NCBI GenBank assembly: GCA_034440635.1
Contig: JAOTON010000955.1
Span: forward strand, 56,326 to 120,325
DNA from: Lepas anatifera
Lineage: Eukaryota > Arthropoda > Thecostraca > Lepadidae
Reading direction: 5' to 3'
DNA: 64,000 bases
The notes below the pieces were generated by a model. It ran no database searches, was not told the origin of the DNA, and worked only from the letters and a program-made list of their open reading frames with translations. Position 1 is the first letter of the stretch, and each line of letters begins with the position of its first letter. Shown here one piece after another: positions 13,201-23,855 of this stretch. Made by a program: the position numbers and the translations under genes.

Positions 13201-16200
13201 CCTGGTCCGCCTAAATATACCCTGCAGTGTGCAAGGTGCACTATTCAGTCCTACTGATCCTTTGAACCCCAAGCATATACTGTCCAAGGACGAGCAGTTC
13301 TTCAGTACACATTTCGCGATTGCGTATCAGCACAGGACATTTTCATTCGTGAGAACCAAGAGAAGACACTCGGCGAAACTGGTTAAAAGTGCAAGCTAAC
13401 CAGGCGGTATGACCCGGTGCTGCCCATACGACTCAATGCTGTCGCGGAGCTCCTGACCACCAAGTCAGCCCACACGGCATACAATTCATACATTATCAAC
13501 ACATCCACTCAACTGAGCTGGCTTTTAAAGCGTTGTGATGAGCATGAGCCGATACAAAACTATGGAAGGAGACGGTGGGGTCGCTGCTGCCGCAGGCGAA
13601 TGCGCTCGCAGCTGCCACTCATGTTTCTCATTCGATAATCGCCTGAACAGGGTGTGTTTAGGTCAGAGGCACACTCTGGCAAACGCACTCCCGTTACCAC
13701 AACAGAGGGGCAAGAACTATCGTAGGCTGGTGGACCACACACGGAAATGTTCAGGGCTTCCAGAACCGATTCAGACCATCTAAAGTGCCTCTCCCGAAAC
13801 CTACATCCATCCAACACCGCTAATCCCAAAACTTGGAATATCGCCCCCAGATTTTGCCTGATTAACGTTGAAACAAAATTCAGCATTTCGCACAACCAAC
13901 AACTAAACAATTTTTCTAAAAGAAATAAGAAAGCACCAAAGCCATGTCAATGTAACTGAAGATCATGGGACAAGAAAAAAACATTTAAATATTTGACAAT
14001 CGCACCAGCTTTCGGGAAAGTATCAAACCCCAGAAATCAATATTTGTTCCAATTAAACGGCAGATGGTGTATCAAATTCAAAAGGTTAGGATGTAAGCAC
14101 GATATGGCAGACGATCCACTGCAAGAGAAATCCCACGACACCTGCAAGACAACAGCAACACGGCAGGGCAGAGTGCAGAGTCATGCAATCGCACACGGTT
14201 TGCCTCTTAGCCACGGCGGCATCGTCGTCAAAGCATTGCAACGACGGATATTCGTCCGCATGCCGAGCTTAGCTTGGGAACAGTGGGGACTATATACACT
14301 TCAATTCATCTCAAGAAGCCGCATCAATGCGATCAGACCTTTGGCTACTTCTAGCAGCCCCCGTCCTGACGAAACACCTACGACATACTCTGATGTTGGA
14401 CAAGATAGCGTTGCCAGGTACTCCACAAATGAAGGGATGACAACGTTTATACGGCAGACTGTTTCAAGAAGGTATGCGTTACATGTGGTATAGTTATCCG
14501 GTTTCCGGGAAATCGCGCACTCATTCAACGCAATAGTCCGCGACATCGCGCTCACGTATCGTCCTGTGCTGATAGGGAGCGTTTGAACGGTGAGGCACTC
14601 GAAATATGGCGCATCGAAGCAGGTCACCAACCGTCGCCAATCTCTTCACAAATATCGCTCACGAAATGCACACTTAGATAGAGCGGAGGAAGTGGATAGG
14701 AAGATGGACTATCACCGCCCCGGTGTCCTGGATTTCAATATGCTACGTGGAAAGAGCGCCGTAAGAGTGTCAAAAGGACAAATGTCCATCCCATCGCCAA
14801 GACTGGGACTATTCAGGAGACTACAGTTACTGATGAAGTACCGCCTCTGACAGAGTCCGGTTGGAGGGAACACAGGCCGGACCAGGTCGGGAATCACCGG
14901 CGTATACGGGGCGAGGGGCCTCACGGGTTAGACGGGATCTCCCTCCCTCCCCGTCCCTGATCTCGTGACAAAATCCGGCTCACGAAAAACAGGACGTCCT
15001 ACGCCACAGCCAAGAACAGCTCCACCGCGTCCGACATTCCTGCGGGGAAAATCAATACTGCCTCCCGCAGAGGCCGCTGCCATCCCAAAACGCAAACAGC
15101 CCACGGTCCAGTGTTTCGTAGCGATATTTCCACTTTTTAGCCGTCATTCTTTATACAGCATAAAAATGTATCCACAAGTGTCGAAATTGTTCATACATGG
15201 GCTATGATATTTCGTCAGTATTCCATCATTTGATGATAATTTTTAGAGCCAACAACAGACCTGTGGGCAAAAAAGTGATCTTCGGTAGCAAGGCTAGAAA
15301 ACAGTCGCTTTGAACGAGGCTAAAGCAAGGTTGTTCATCACGACTTAAGACAACGAGACCGCAGACAGTCCTTTTCAAAACCCGCGTTCATTTCATCCAT
15401 GATTGTTGAATGTCCATAAATACACTAATTGATATGGGTCGCAAAAACACGAATACATCACAGATCAGCGGTGTGATGCGACAGCGATATTTTGAGCACA
15501 GCAGCTTCATGTCTCAGTACTGTCCTCGCTACTTCTCCCACGACCGAACAAGTGCATTTTGGAGTTTTTTGGAGTTAGAGTTGATGCAAACATAATGGTG
15601 CAGGGCTCAAATAAAAGCCTAAAAAGACAGAACAACGAGAAATCAATTCTGGGAGAAAGTTTAAGCCTGTTCCTCTGTCACTTGTGTGACAATGTCCTTT
15701 GCAAAAGTGTCTACCCTCATGTTTCACCTACAGCACGGGATTTCCTGCATACAGGCCGGAGATATGCAAGTAGGGTGACAGAGTAGCTACAATGCGTCTA
15801 GTGTCTCCACCAGATGTTCGGACAGCGGAGAAAGGCAGTTATACCAGTGAGCCAATTGTATGTAAAATGCATGCCCTATTGCGACGTAAAAGAAAGGACG
15901 TATTGCATGAACAACAATTTGGCAGTAGTCTGCTCCCGCAGAGGAGAGGGACGCATGCAGCGTTGCTATTTTAGAACCAATGCCCAGTGTTCCAAACCTG
16001 GTTAGGGTGCCAAGAGTAAAATCAATATAGGAAAATAAAGTCGGCGAGTGGAGGTCAAAAGCTGCACATTGTGAAAGTGAGCTAACCCCCCCCCCATTAT
16101 TATTGAACCTCTTTTTTAAAGCTTAGAACGAAACTTTTTATCCAAATTCCTTACCAATGTTCTTTTGATGAGTTTATATGCACCAGGATTGTTGAATTGT

Positions 16201-16539
16201 GCTTTAACAGCTCAATTAGCGAAGTGAGTAGGAAGTTTAGAAAAATATCACGGAAGTGAGTGGCAAATTCAGCTTGCCCGGGTGTCACTCTCCGCCCAGC
16301 ACCCTGGGATCTCGAACGCTGCCAGAGTCACAGCCAAAACAACGCATAAATACTCCCAGAAGCAAAAACAAACCACAACATCCAGTAATAGTATCACAGC
16401 AGCTGATGAAACACAGTATGTGAAAACATACCCCCGGTGGTAAACCGTGACAAAAGAGTACAACAGCATGTCAATTCCAAAGAACATGAGCCTTTCCCTA
16501 ACCATACCGGCACCTCTGGCCGCGACAGACAGTACTCAC
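10201..16539. other. inferred IAP intron sequence, no gene recognised
   Basis: This stretch lies between the two IAP exons, downstream of the donor at 16539. It contains many short ORFs on both strands, the longest 166 codons at 13993-14493 (+), with no recognisable domain or codon signature. Short C-runs occur near 12824 and 16087. I see no mobile element with clear ends, although diverged ones may be present. Confidence 0.5.
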
Positions 16540-17647
16540 CGTTATCGCCGACCGAGTGTGTACGTATGTCGAGCCGGCGGCCCACCTCGTCGTGGCCCCA
16601 GTCCTCCTGAGAGGCGGTGCGCTCCTCTATCGATTCGTCTGAGTCCGAGTCGCACTCGGCCGGTACGTTTCCACACTCGCGGCCACGTACAAAAGGACAC
16701 TGCGGGAAGTGGCGGGCGTGTTCCGTCGTCGGCACATCGCCCAGCTCCCAGTCGCCAACGATCCCGCGACAGAAGATGCACTGGGCTTTGTCGCCCTCTT
16801 TCAAAAAGAAGAAACCAGCCGCCGCCAGATCCGCAGGCGCGATAAAGTCCAACGGCCAGCCTTCGAATGTTCGCAGCCGCTGACGCTCGCGTTTTAGAAA
16901 TGAGAAAGTGAGCCATGTGCGTTGGCTGCCGCTGCCACCTCCGCCGCCGCCGCCTCTGGTCAGGCCGCCGCCGCCTCCTCCGCCGCCGCCACCACTTCCA
17001 CCCCCACCTCCACCACCACCGGAGGTCGCCACGACGGCGGGGAAACGGAAACCTGTGCGAGGACTGGTAGATGCGGTGCTCTCCTGAGAGCTGGCAGGCG
17101 ACTGGCTGCTACTGTACCCGCTGTCCTGTGTCGGCTGTGGCGAGCCGCCCCCACTGCTGCCGTCCGCCGACGCCGGCACGTTATCCGAGCGGTCCAGCAC
17201 GAACGGACACAGCGGGAAGAGCTGGCGGTGCTTCAGCATCGCCTGCTCGTTAAATGCCCAGTCGTCGATTGTGTTTCCGCAGCTGAAGCACTCGACCCGA
17301 TAAGGCGCCGACTTGAAGTAAAAGCCGGCCTTGGCCAGACGCTCCTTGGGCACAGGCGCATCCAGCGGCCAGTCTCCGAACGTGGCCAGCCGGTTCTTCT
17401 CATAGCGCATGCTGGTGACATCGGCGGTGAGCTGACGGCGTGGGGGAGGACCTCGGTTGGGAGGCATCTGGCTGGAGGAGTGCGGTCGCAGTAGGAAGTG
17501 GTTGCTGGTCATACAACAGCGGCTTAGACAAGTGACATGGTGCATGTGAGGACGGCGAACAAGGTAAACACGAAGGGTATCGAAAATTTGATTTTTGAGC
17601 TTCTGCAGGCAGATGACGGTAGTTCGCAGTTGAAATACGATTCTTAT
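16540..17647 (-). CDS. IAP gene, exon with BIR1 and BIR2
   Basis: Minus-strand exon of an inhibitor-of-apoptosis protein. Counting from the Met at 17545, BIR1 spans about residues 48-116 with zinc ligands C86, C89, H106 and C113. BIR2 spans about 217-286 with C256, C259, H276 and C283. Both fit CX2CX16HX6C exactly. A Ser-rich stretch (about 129-163) and an almost pure Gly linker (about 176-206) separate them, and an acidic Ser/Asp tail follows BIR2. The donor at 16540/16539 reads ACG|GTGAGT, phase 1; reading past it gives only a meaningless tail. The 5' boundary is less certain: a strong acceptor (CCCTTCTTTCAG) ends at 17648, the frame stays open from there, and Met codons at 17545, 17512, 17467 and 17410 are all possible starts. 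IAPs bind and restrain caspases in the cytosol. The exact family member is not determined. Confidence 0.88.
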
Positions 17648-18695
17648 CTGAAAGAAGGGCGGACGCAGTCAATGAATGTATATGTGCGTGTGTGTACACA
17701 CACATAGGTAATAGGTGAATAGTAAAAGGTAATAGTAGCTATGTAATAGGTATACTAATATCGTAATAGTAATAGCACAGGCTCTGTCCGTATGAACTTT
17801 GTGCGTGATTTGATATAAGAGCGGTCCGTGGTGAAAAGTCACACGCCTAATCCCCTCAAGGCTGTATCAATACTATCCACAAAATTACAAAAAGACAACC
17901 ATACTCAAAACAGAATGCTTTATTTCTACATTCAGAACACAATTGAATTTCTCGTGTTCTCTTGCATTTGCAAGCGAGCGCGAAAAACTTGGAAAATTTT
18001 TAGTACATCCTGCGGTAGAAAAATCCCTTTGCACCTATGTGACGTCATTGATGCGTGACGGAATACCCCTTGAACATGTCTTTAAATAAATTATTTGACC
18101 CATCCGTCCGTAGATTTGAGCTCTGAAACTTTGAGAGGTAAGAGCCAATCACTTGTATCCATTTGAACTAAAGCCACCTAACCGAGATTCTTTTTTTGGG
18201 AGGGGGAATATACCACTTCAAATGGTTTCTTTTTTGTTATTTCCAACGTGTACCAGCAAAAATTTAATATTGTTTTGTGCCACGCTCGCAAAATACATAC
18301 TCAATCTAAATGTATCTCGGTCATAACCTGCCACATCTTGCAGACCGACATAAAGGGAAATTTTGCTTTTGAGTTATAAGATCGATTTAAGTAGATATAA
18401 TTATGTTGGGAATTCAAATTTTCAAATAATTACAATCTTAAAATAAGAAAGGCATTCCTACTGGTTTTCTAAAAAAACACTACAGAAAATTTACTTTAAT
18501 TAGGAATATTCTTCATTTCGTATCTGTTTAGTCATATTTAATTTGACGAGAAAATGTTCCTTTTGGAAACAATTAACTGCTCTGGCACTATTTGAACTAG
18601 TGATTCTTGCTTATTTCCTGTGTAAATCTCTTTAAAACGTGATCTCATCGATTCGGCTTATAGTATCAAATTTCGGAGGACGTTTCTTCCATACA
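17648..18695. other. no gene recognised; 5' side of the IAP exon
   Basis: This AT-rich stretch includes a short TGTGTACACACACA run near 17690. Upstream IAP exons or the promoter could lie here, since it is 5' of the exon on the minus strand, but I see no convincing donor-exon pair. Confidence 0.4.
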
Positions 18696-19230
18696 AGCTT
18701 TAGGAATCATTATTGAGCAAAAGCTTGCCTTTTCCCAGCTCGATTGTTTCCAAAGCAAACAGATCACTCGGTTTATTAATCAGAGCCTTCCAGACGGCCT
18801 CCCTCAGATGTAAGCAGAATAAGAAGGGCGCCGTGGCGGCTTTTAATGCCAATGTCCGGTCGATTTTAGAACATTGCTCAGTGATTTGGGCTAGAGCCGC
18901 AAAATGTCACCTGGGCCGTGTAGAAAGAAATCAGCACAAGTTTTTATATGCCTTGCAAAACATGTTGACCAAGCCTGCCCATGATTAGATTACAAAGAAT
19001 TGACTAAGTTTTATGAGGTTCATGCTTTATTGGAGAGGCGTGTGCAACATGACATCTTATTCACATACAAGGTTTTTGGAGGTATCATCGCATCATCTCA
19101 ACTTTTGGAGTGTTTCTTGCTTCATGTACCATCTAGAACTACCAGGAATGCTAGTGTAACTTTGTTACATGTGCCTTTTAGTCTAGTGAACACTACAGTC
19201 AAGTGTATTTGTGTGGGCTCCTCACCCTGA
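18696..19230 (+). pseudogene. CR1/Jockey-type LINE fragment, RT C-terminal end
   Basis: The first frame reads ALGIIIEQKLAFSQ, the family's LGV(I)xD segment that follows the RT palm. A one-base frameshift near 18745 then continues as SKANRSLGLLIRAFQ and ILEHCSVIWARAAK, then RVERNQHKFL. A stop near 18987 and a further frame change lead to a block ending in FLLHVPSRTTRNA. This order (LGxxID, N-x-LGLL, ILExCSVxW, RVExxQ, RR, VPxxRTR) is that of the C-terminal region of CR1/Jockey-group reverse transcriptases. The endonuclease and the catalytic palm are missing, so it is a dead fragment, unrelated to the LINE inside the palindrome. Confidence 0.75.
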
Positions 19231-20576
19231 AACAATTTTTAGCTTACTCACCAACTAGCAATATCTAAGACCCTATTGGAGGACTTAAGAAGTGTATCAT
19301 CTCTTTAATAACAAAGAAGTGTATCATCTCTTTAATGACACCTCAAGCACCTCTTCTAGGTCAGTGAAACAGTTTGATTATCTGGGCTTTTTGTGTTTTG
19401 GAATGTTTTCTAGCTCATTTTATGGGCAGGTTGTTGGTGATTTTGTGTTTCACCTTTTCATTGACTTCACCTGTAATCTGTTATGTGCCTGTTGGTGATA
19501 AATACATATACAGTCAAACAGTCATACAGTGATTGTCAGTTATTTTTCTTCATTTCATTCTTCTCATTCCCCCCATGGCTACCCCAGTTGACCAGAGCTG
19601 CCCCAAGTATCAGTTCCTACCCCACAAGCTGCTTTTCTGCCCCAAGCACAGCCAAAACCTACCCCAAACTGGTGTGTCTGCCCTGGGGCTGCCTCAACAA
19701 GATCTTGACAAAACCTTCCCTGTTCTGCAGACTGGCTGCCAAGTGCATAACCAGTGGGGACTAGTATGTAAGACAACTTGTTATGTAGATTATCATCTAA
19801 AATAACAATGAAAGTGGTAGCTTTCCTGTAAAGACACTGTCTTAATTCATTATGGCCCTTGAAAATATAGCAGTACCATAGGACACAGCCTGCCACATGC
19901 ATTTCTGGATAATTTTGGAATGAGTGTTTCCAATTAAGAGCCATTGGTACCATTATTGGGAACTCTGACCATAGTTTCCCCCTCAATGAGACAAGCCAAA
20001 TCATTACAATACTTTGAAGGAATTTATTTCAAATCTCTGGGTCCATCAATTATTGTATTGTGTACATTACATGCTGACACACCATTACCAGTCATGATAC
20101 TGACTCTGTTTTCTGTCCATAGACATTCCAAAGGTTTGATGTGTCCCTAAACCAAAATGATACAGGTGTGAGCCTCCTTTCCAGGACCTGGTTTACACTC
20201 ACAATGAGGTGATCTGGATAGAGCTGCATATCAGGATACAGCTATTGATCACTGTTTCTATCAAACTTTAACTTCACTTTCCCTTCACCCAAATTTACAA
20301 CTTTGTATTCAGAATTATGGTTTTGATTGATGTAAATTGCCCAACAACTAATTTGAGTTAAACATAAAGAAACTTATGTATGGCTTAATTTTGTTTAAAA
20401 ACAAAGAAAGTTTAACCCTCTCCAGTCCACTGACAAAAAGCAGATTGAAATAAGGTTTCCCTTTTCAAAGGCTCTATCTGCAAGGCAACTGCATCCAGAA
20501 TCCAGATACAGCGTGCAATTGCGAATGAAATTGTGCATGGAAACTAGGTCCAGGAGAGCTCAGCTAGTGGAGAACA
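19231..20576. repeat. unassigned region with a GCCCC-rich dispersed repeat at ~19586-19770
   Basis: No gene is recognised. The part at about 19586-19770, rich in CTGCCCCAA and ACCCCAAACTGGTG motifs, resembles 62480-62615 in the same orientation and 22310-22440 in the opposite one, so it is a dispersed repeat of unknown class. The remainder is AT-rich and shows nothing else. Confidence 0.4.
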
Positions 20577-20640
20577 AGTCTGCAAAGTATGGCAGTTGGC
20601 CAGACGAATCGCACCAACCATCTAAAATTCTCACACCGCC

Positions 20641-21309
20641 CCAGTGTGCAAATTAAGGCACTTTTGACGAGATCTCGTCGGTGCGAATGCCCATGGAGGT
20701 AGGAACAAATGGTGCGAATTTTATCAACCTGGTGTGAATTTGTGAGACTGGTGCAACTGTGCAAGGAAGGTGACACTGAAAACCAAACAAATAATGACTG
20801 GATGATTACAAAGACACAGGAGGGGCCTTATAAAAAGTCCTTAACTAACTAATAAGAGAGACAGCACTGCATTGTGTGGGTAGGAGTTGGCACATTTTTT
20901 CCCTGGTAATATGACAAGTTGGTGTGAATTTTTGGTGTCTAGCGGAGCAAGAATTTTAGATAGCTTGTGCGTCTTGTCTGGCCTGCTGCCATACTTTGCA
21001 GACTGGACACCACCAGCCACCAAAAATTCGCACCAATCTTCCTTATACCAGGGAGAAAAACACCCATTCCTACCCACAAGATGCAATGCTACCTCTCTTA
21101 TTAGTTAGTTAGTTGAGGACTTTTCAAAAGGCCCCCTCCTGTATCTTTATAAGCATATAGCCATTATTTGTTTGGTTTTCAGTGTCACCTTCCTCGCACC
21201 AGTCTCACAAATTCGCACCGGATTGGTAAAATTCGCACCACTCGCTCCCGTCTCCAAGGGCACTCGCACCAACGAGATCTCGTCGAAAATGCCATACTTT
21301 GCACACTGG
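20641..21309. repeat. hairpin pair of GACGAGATCTCGTC-family repeats
   Basis: Two copies of a repeat family sit head to head. The arm at 20641-20937 and the arm at 21013-21309 are reverse complements with moderate divergence, separated by about 75 bases. Each arm carries the palindromic 14-mer GACGAGATCTCGTC or a one-base variant of it (about 20668 and 21270), TGGTGCGAATTT-like repeats and a TGGGTAGGA block. A further partial copy precedes it at 20577-20640. Intact single copies are at 22519-22850 and 62071-62401. Confidence 0.75.
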
Positions 21310-22309
21310 GTGGTGAATACCCCCATGGCAGCTATCATCTGAGCACTTACCTTTGAGATTTACAAGAGTATCAGCTTAGACTTGACCTCACAATTTTGCG
21401 CTCAGAAGTACAGTTTCCACCCCTCCGCCCCACAGTAGTTCACCCCGGGCTCCCGCCGCTCCTTTCTGCCCGCCCTCACTTTTGCTCAATAACAATACTG
21501 CGCCGCACAGTTTGCAAATTTGTCCCAACGCAGCAGCTTGCTGTTGCCAGGCGCCCTCAGGGCAAACAACGGATCCTCAACCACCAATGGACAACACGAC
21601 CACCGCGGTATTTATGACGAATAGGTCATATGAGAGGAAGCGGTGTTTAGGACGGATGCGTCATAAACACCGCCGTTTTTATGACGAATAGGTCATAAAT
21701 ACTGCAAGGGTTTCTAGCGTTGCTGGAGCGGAAATGCGTTTCAGAAAAGAGGTGGACTGAATTAAAGGAAGCTTTCAGCAAGTCCACGGCTTTGAATACG
21801 CCATTTTGGAAGCGCATAGGTGAGCGCGAGGGGTTGCTTGATTGCTTCGGCCTGTCTTTCACAATTTACTAGGGATCATTACGGATTTCAATACAGGCTG
21901 TAAGCGATTATTTAAAGCATAGTCTGAGTATGTAACATTGTATTTTCTACTTAACCCTGGCTGGTAGATTTAGAGGTCAGAATGGAAGGTACCTATACGT
22001 GTTATGCTCTGTCAAGGGAATTGCATGCCAGATGGAAGGCCACATGATTACCTTGGAATACCCTAGGTGTACAGGTATTTTTAGGTATTCCCGGTGCCTC
22101 TCATTTGCGCCGTCATTGAGCTCATGATGAGCCATCACCAGACTAAGTCAGGATTTTGTACAATATCTCTGCCCAGTGTACGTCAATGTTCTTGAAGCAG
22201 GTGGGGAACAACGAGTTGAGGACCCAGTCCCTACTTTATTGGGTTGTGAACTTTATAAGGCTTGGTACAGTATGTTTATTATATACATTGTGATCAACAG
22301 CTTAAGGGA

Positions 22310-22440
22310 ATGAAGCTGGTTCCCACTTTTCCGAAGGTGGGAAGTTTTGACGTCCTGTTGGGGCAGCCTCGAGAGAGGCTGACCCACCAGTTTGGGGCTG
22401 CTTTTGCCCCTTTTTGGGGCAGGTAAGAAAATTTTGTGGC
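22310..22440. repeat. GCCCC/GGGGC dispersed repeat, left-arm copy
   Basis: This block has TTGGGGCAGCCTCGAGAGAG and GGGGCAAAAG-type motifs. It is mirrored at about 62480-62615 and resembles 19586-19770. Confidence 0.5.
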
Positions 22441-22518
22441 AGAAAATGACCCTGAAGTGGACATAGGCATGTGATTTTTGTTTTCCAGATACTCTCCTGT
22501 TGTGTAAAACCCAGCCTC

Positions 22519-22850
22519 CAAAGTATGGCAACAGGCCGGACGAGTCACACCAGCCATCTAAAATTCTCTCACCACCAGCCTCCAAGAAGTTGCAGAAATA
22601 TTTCATATACATGGGAGAAAACCCACCCATTCCTACCCATCCAATGCAATGCTACCTCTTATTACTAAGGGACTTTTTCTCAAGCCACCTCATCTGTCTT
22701 AATAACCATTTAGTATTTGTTTGGTTTAATTGTCTCCTTCCTCTCACCAGTCTTACAAATTTGCACCAGGTTGATACAATTTGCACCACTTGCTTCTATC
22801 TCTAAGGGCACTCACACTGACGAGATCTCGTCAGAAATGTCATACTTTGC
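22519..22850. mobile_element. MITE-like repeat with GACGAGATCTCGTC, left arm
   Basis: The ends are CAAAGTATGGCA at 22519 and its inverse TGTCATACTTTG at the right end, giving a short inverted terminus. The palindromic 14-mer lies near 22818. It has no ORF of note. It is the same family as the hairpin pair at 20641-21309, and its mirror is at 62071-62401. Confidence 0.65.
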
Positions 22851-22873
22851 AAACTGGTGTGAAATGAACATTC

Positions 22874-23323
22874 TTAAAGGGAATTTGGCACCTTGGTCGA
22901 ATCGTGGAATTTAGTGCAATTAGGCGTGCTTTTAGCCAAAAATAATGAAACCACTCATGATTTCTGTGAAAAATGTTCAATAAGCTCAATATTTTGTTTT
23001 TAAAAATACTCCTCTATGAAAATAAATATCTGCCTGTGGATGACATGATCTGGCAGCCACTACCATACTTGAAACGCTTTAAGGGCTTCGATTCGCTGAT
23101 GCTCATTGTGACGTCAGCATATGTCATCACCCCGGAAGCTCACAACAATGGCCGCCTGGTGGGGGGCTGATGAGGGGGCTGGTGTCAGGTAGGTTTTAGC
23201 TTTTTCTACTGAAATATTGAGTTCCAAGACAAATGATAAATGGAATACTGGGTTTTCTCACTTGCTTTAAAACTTGGCTATCTCATTTAAAATCATGTTT
23301 TGAAGGTGCCACATTCCTTTTAA
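22874..23323. mobile_element. TTAA-flanked MITE, left-arm copy
   Basis: It is bounded by TTAA at 22874 and 23320, with inverted ends of the AGGGAATTTGGCACCTT type. It is colinear with the copy at 1845-2303, including the CTGCCTGTGGAT, GGGCTTCGAT and GTGACGTCAGCATATGTC segments. The mirror copy is at 61598-62046. Confidence 0.8.
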
Positions 23324-23366
23324 GCACCAGTGGAGGGAAAGTGCCCCATCCACAGAATTTCTGTTC

Positions 23367-23788
23367 ACGGACTGACTGACTGACTGACTGACTGACTGAC
23401 TGACTGACTGACTGACTGACTGACTGACTGACTGACTGACTGACTGACTGACTGACTGACTGACTGACTGACTGACTGACTGACTGACTGACTGACTGAC
23501 TGACTGACTGACTGACTGACTGACTGACTGACTGACTGACTGACTGACTGACTGACTGACTGACTGACTGACTGACTGACTGACTGACTGACTGACTGAC
23601 TGACTGACTGACTGACTGACTGACTGACTGACTGACTGACTGACTGACTGACCGACTGACTGACTGACTGACTGACTGACTGACTGACTGACTGACTGAC
23701 TGACTGACTGACTGACTGACTGACTGACTGACTGACTGACTGACTGACTGACTGACTGACTGACTGACTGACTGACTGACTGACTGAC

Positions 23789-23789
<1 letters not shown>
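23367..23789. repeat. (TGAC)n tetranucleotide array, left arm
   Basis: About 105 nearly perfect TGAC units with one visible substitution near 23652. It is followed by a (TGTC)n run to about 23826 and five ACCTG units to 23855. The minus strand reads as a QSVS repeat with no stop; it is not a gene. Confidence 0.98.
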
Positions 23790-23825
<36 letters not shown>

Positions 23826-23855
23826 GCCTGACCTGACCTGACCTGACCTGACCTG

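Noticed and set aside
13993..14493. 166-codon plus-strand ORF in the IAP intron
   Set aside because: No recognisable domain, no splice context and no codon signature. Chance ORF is more likely.
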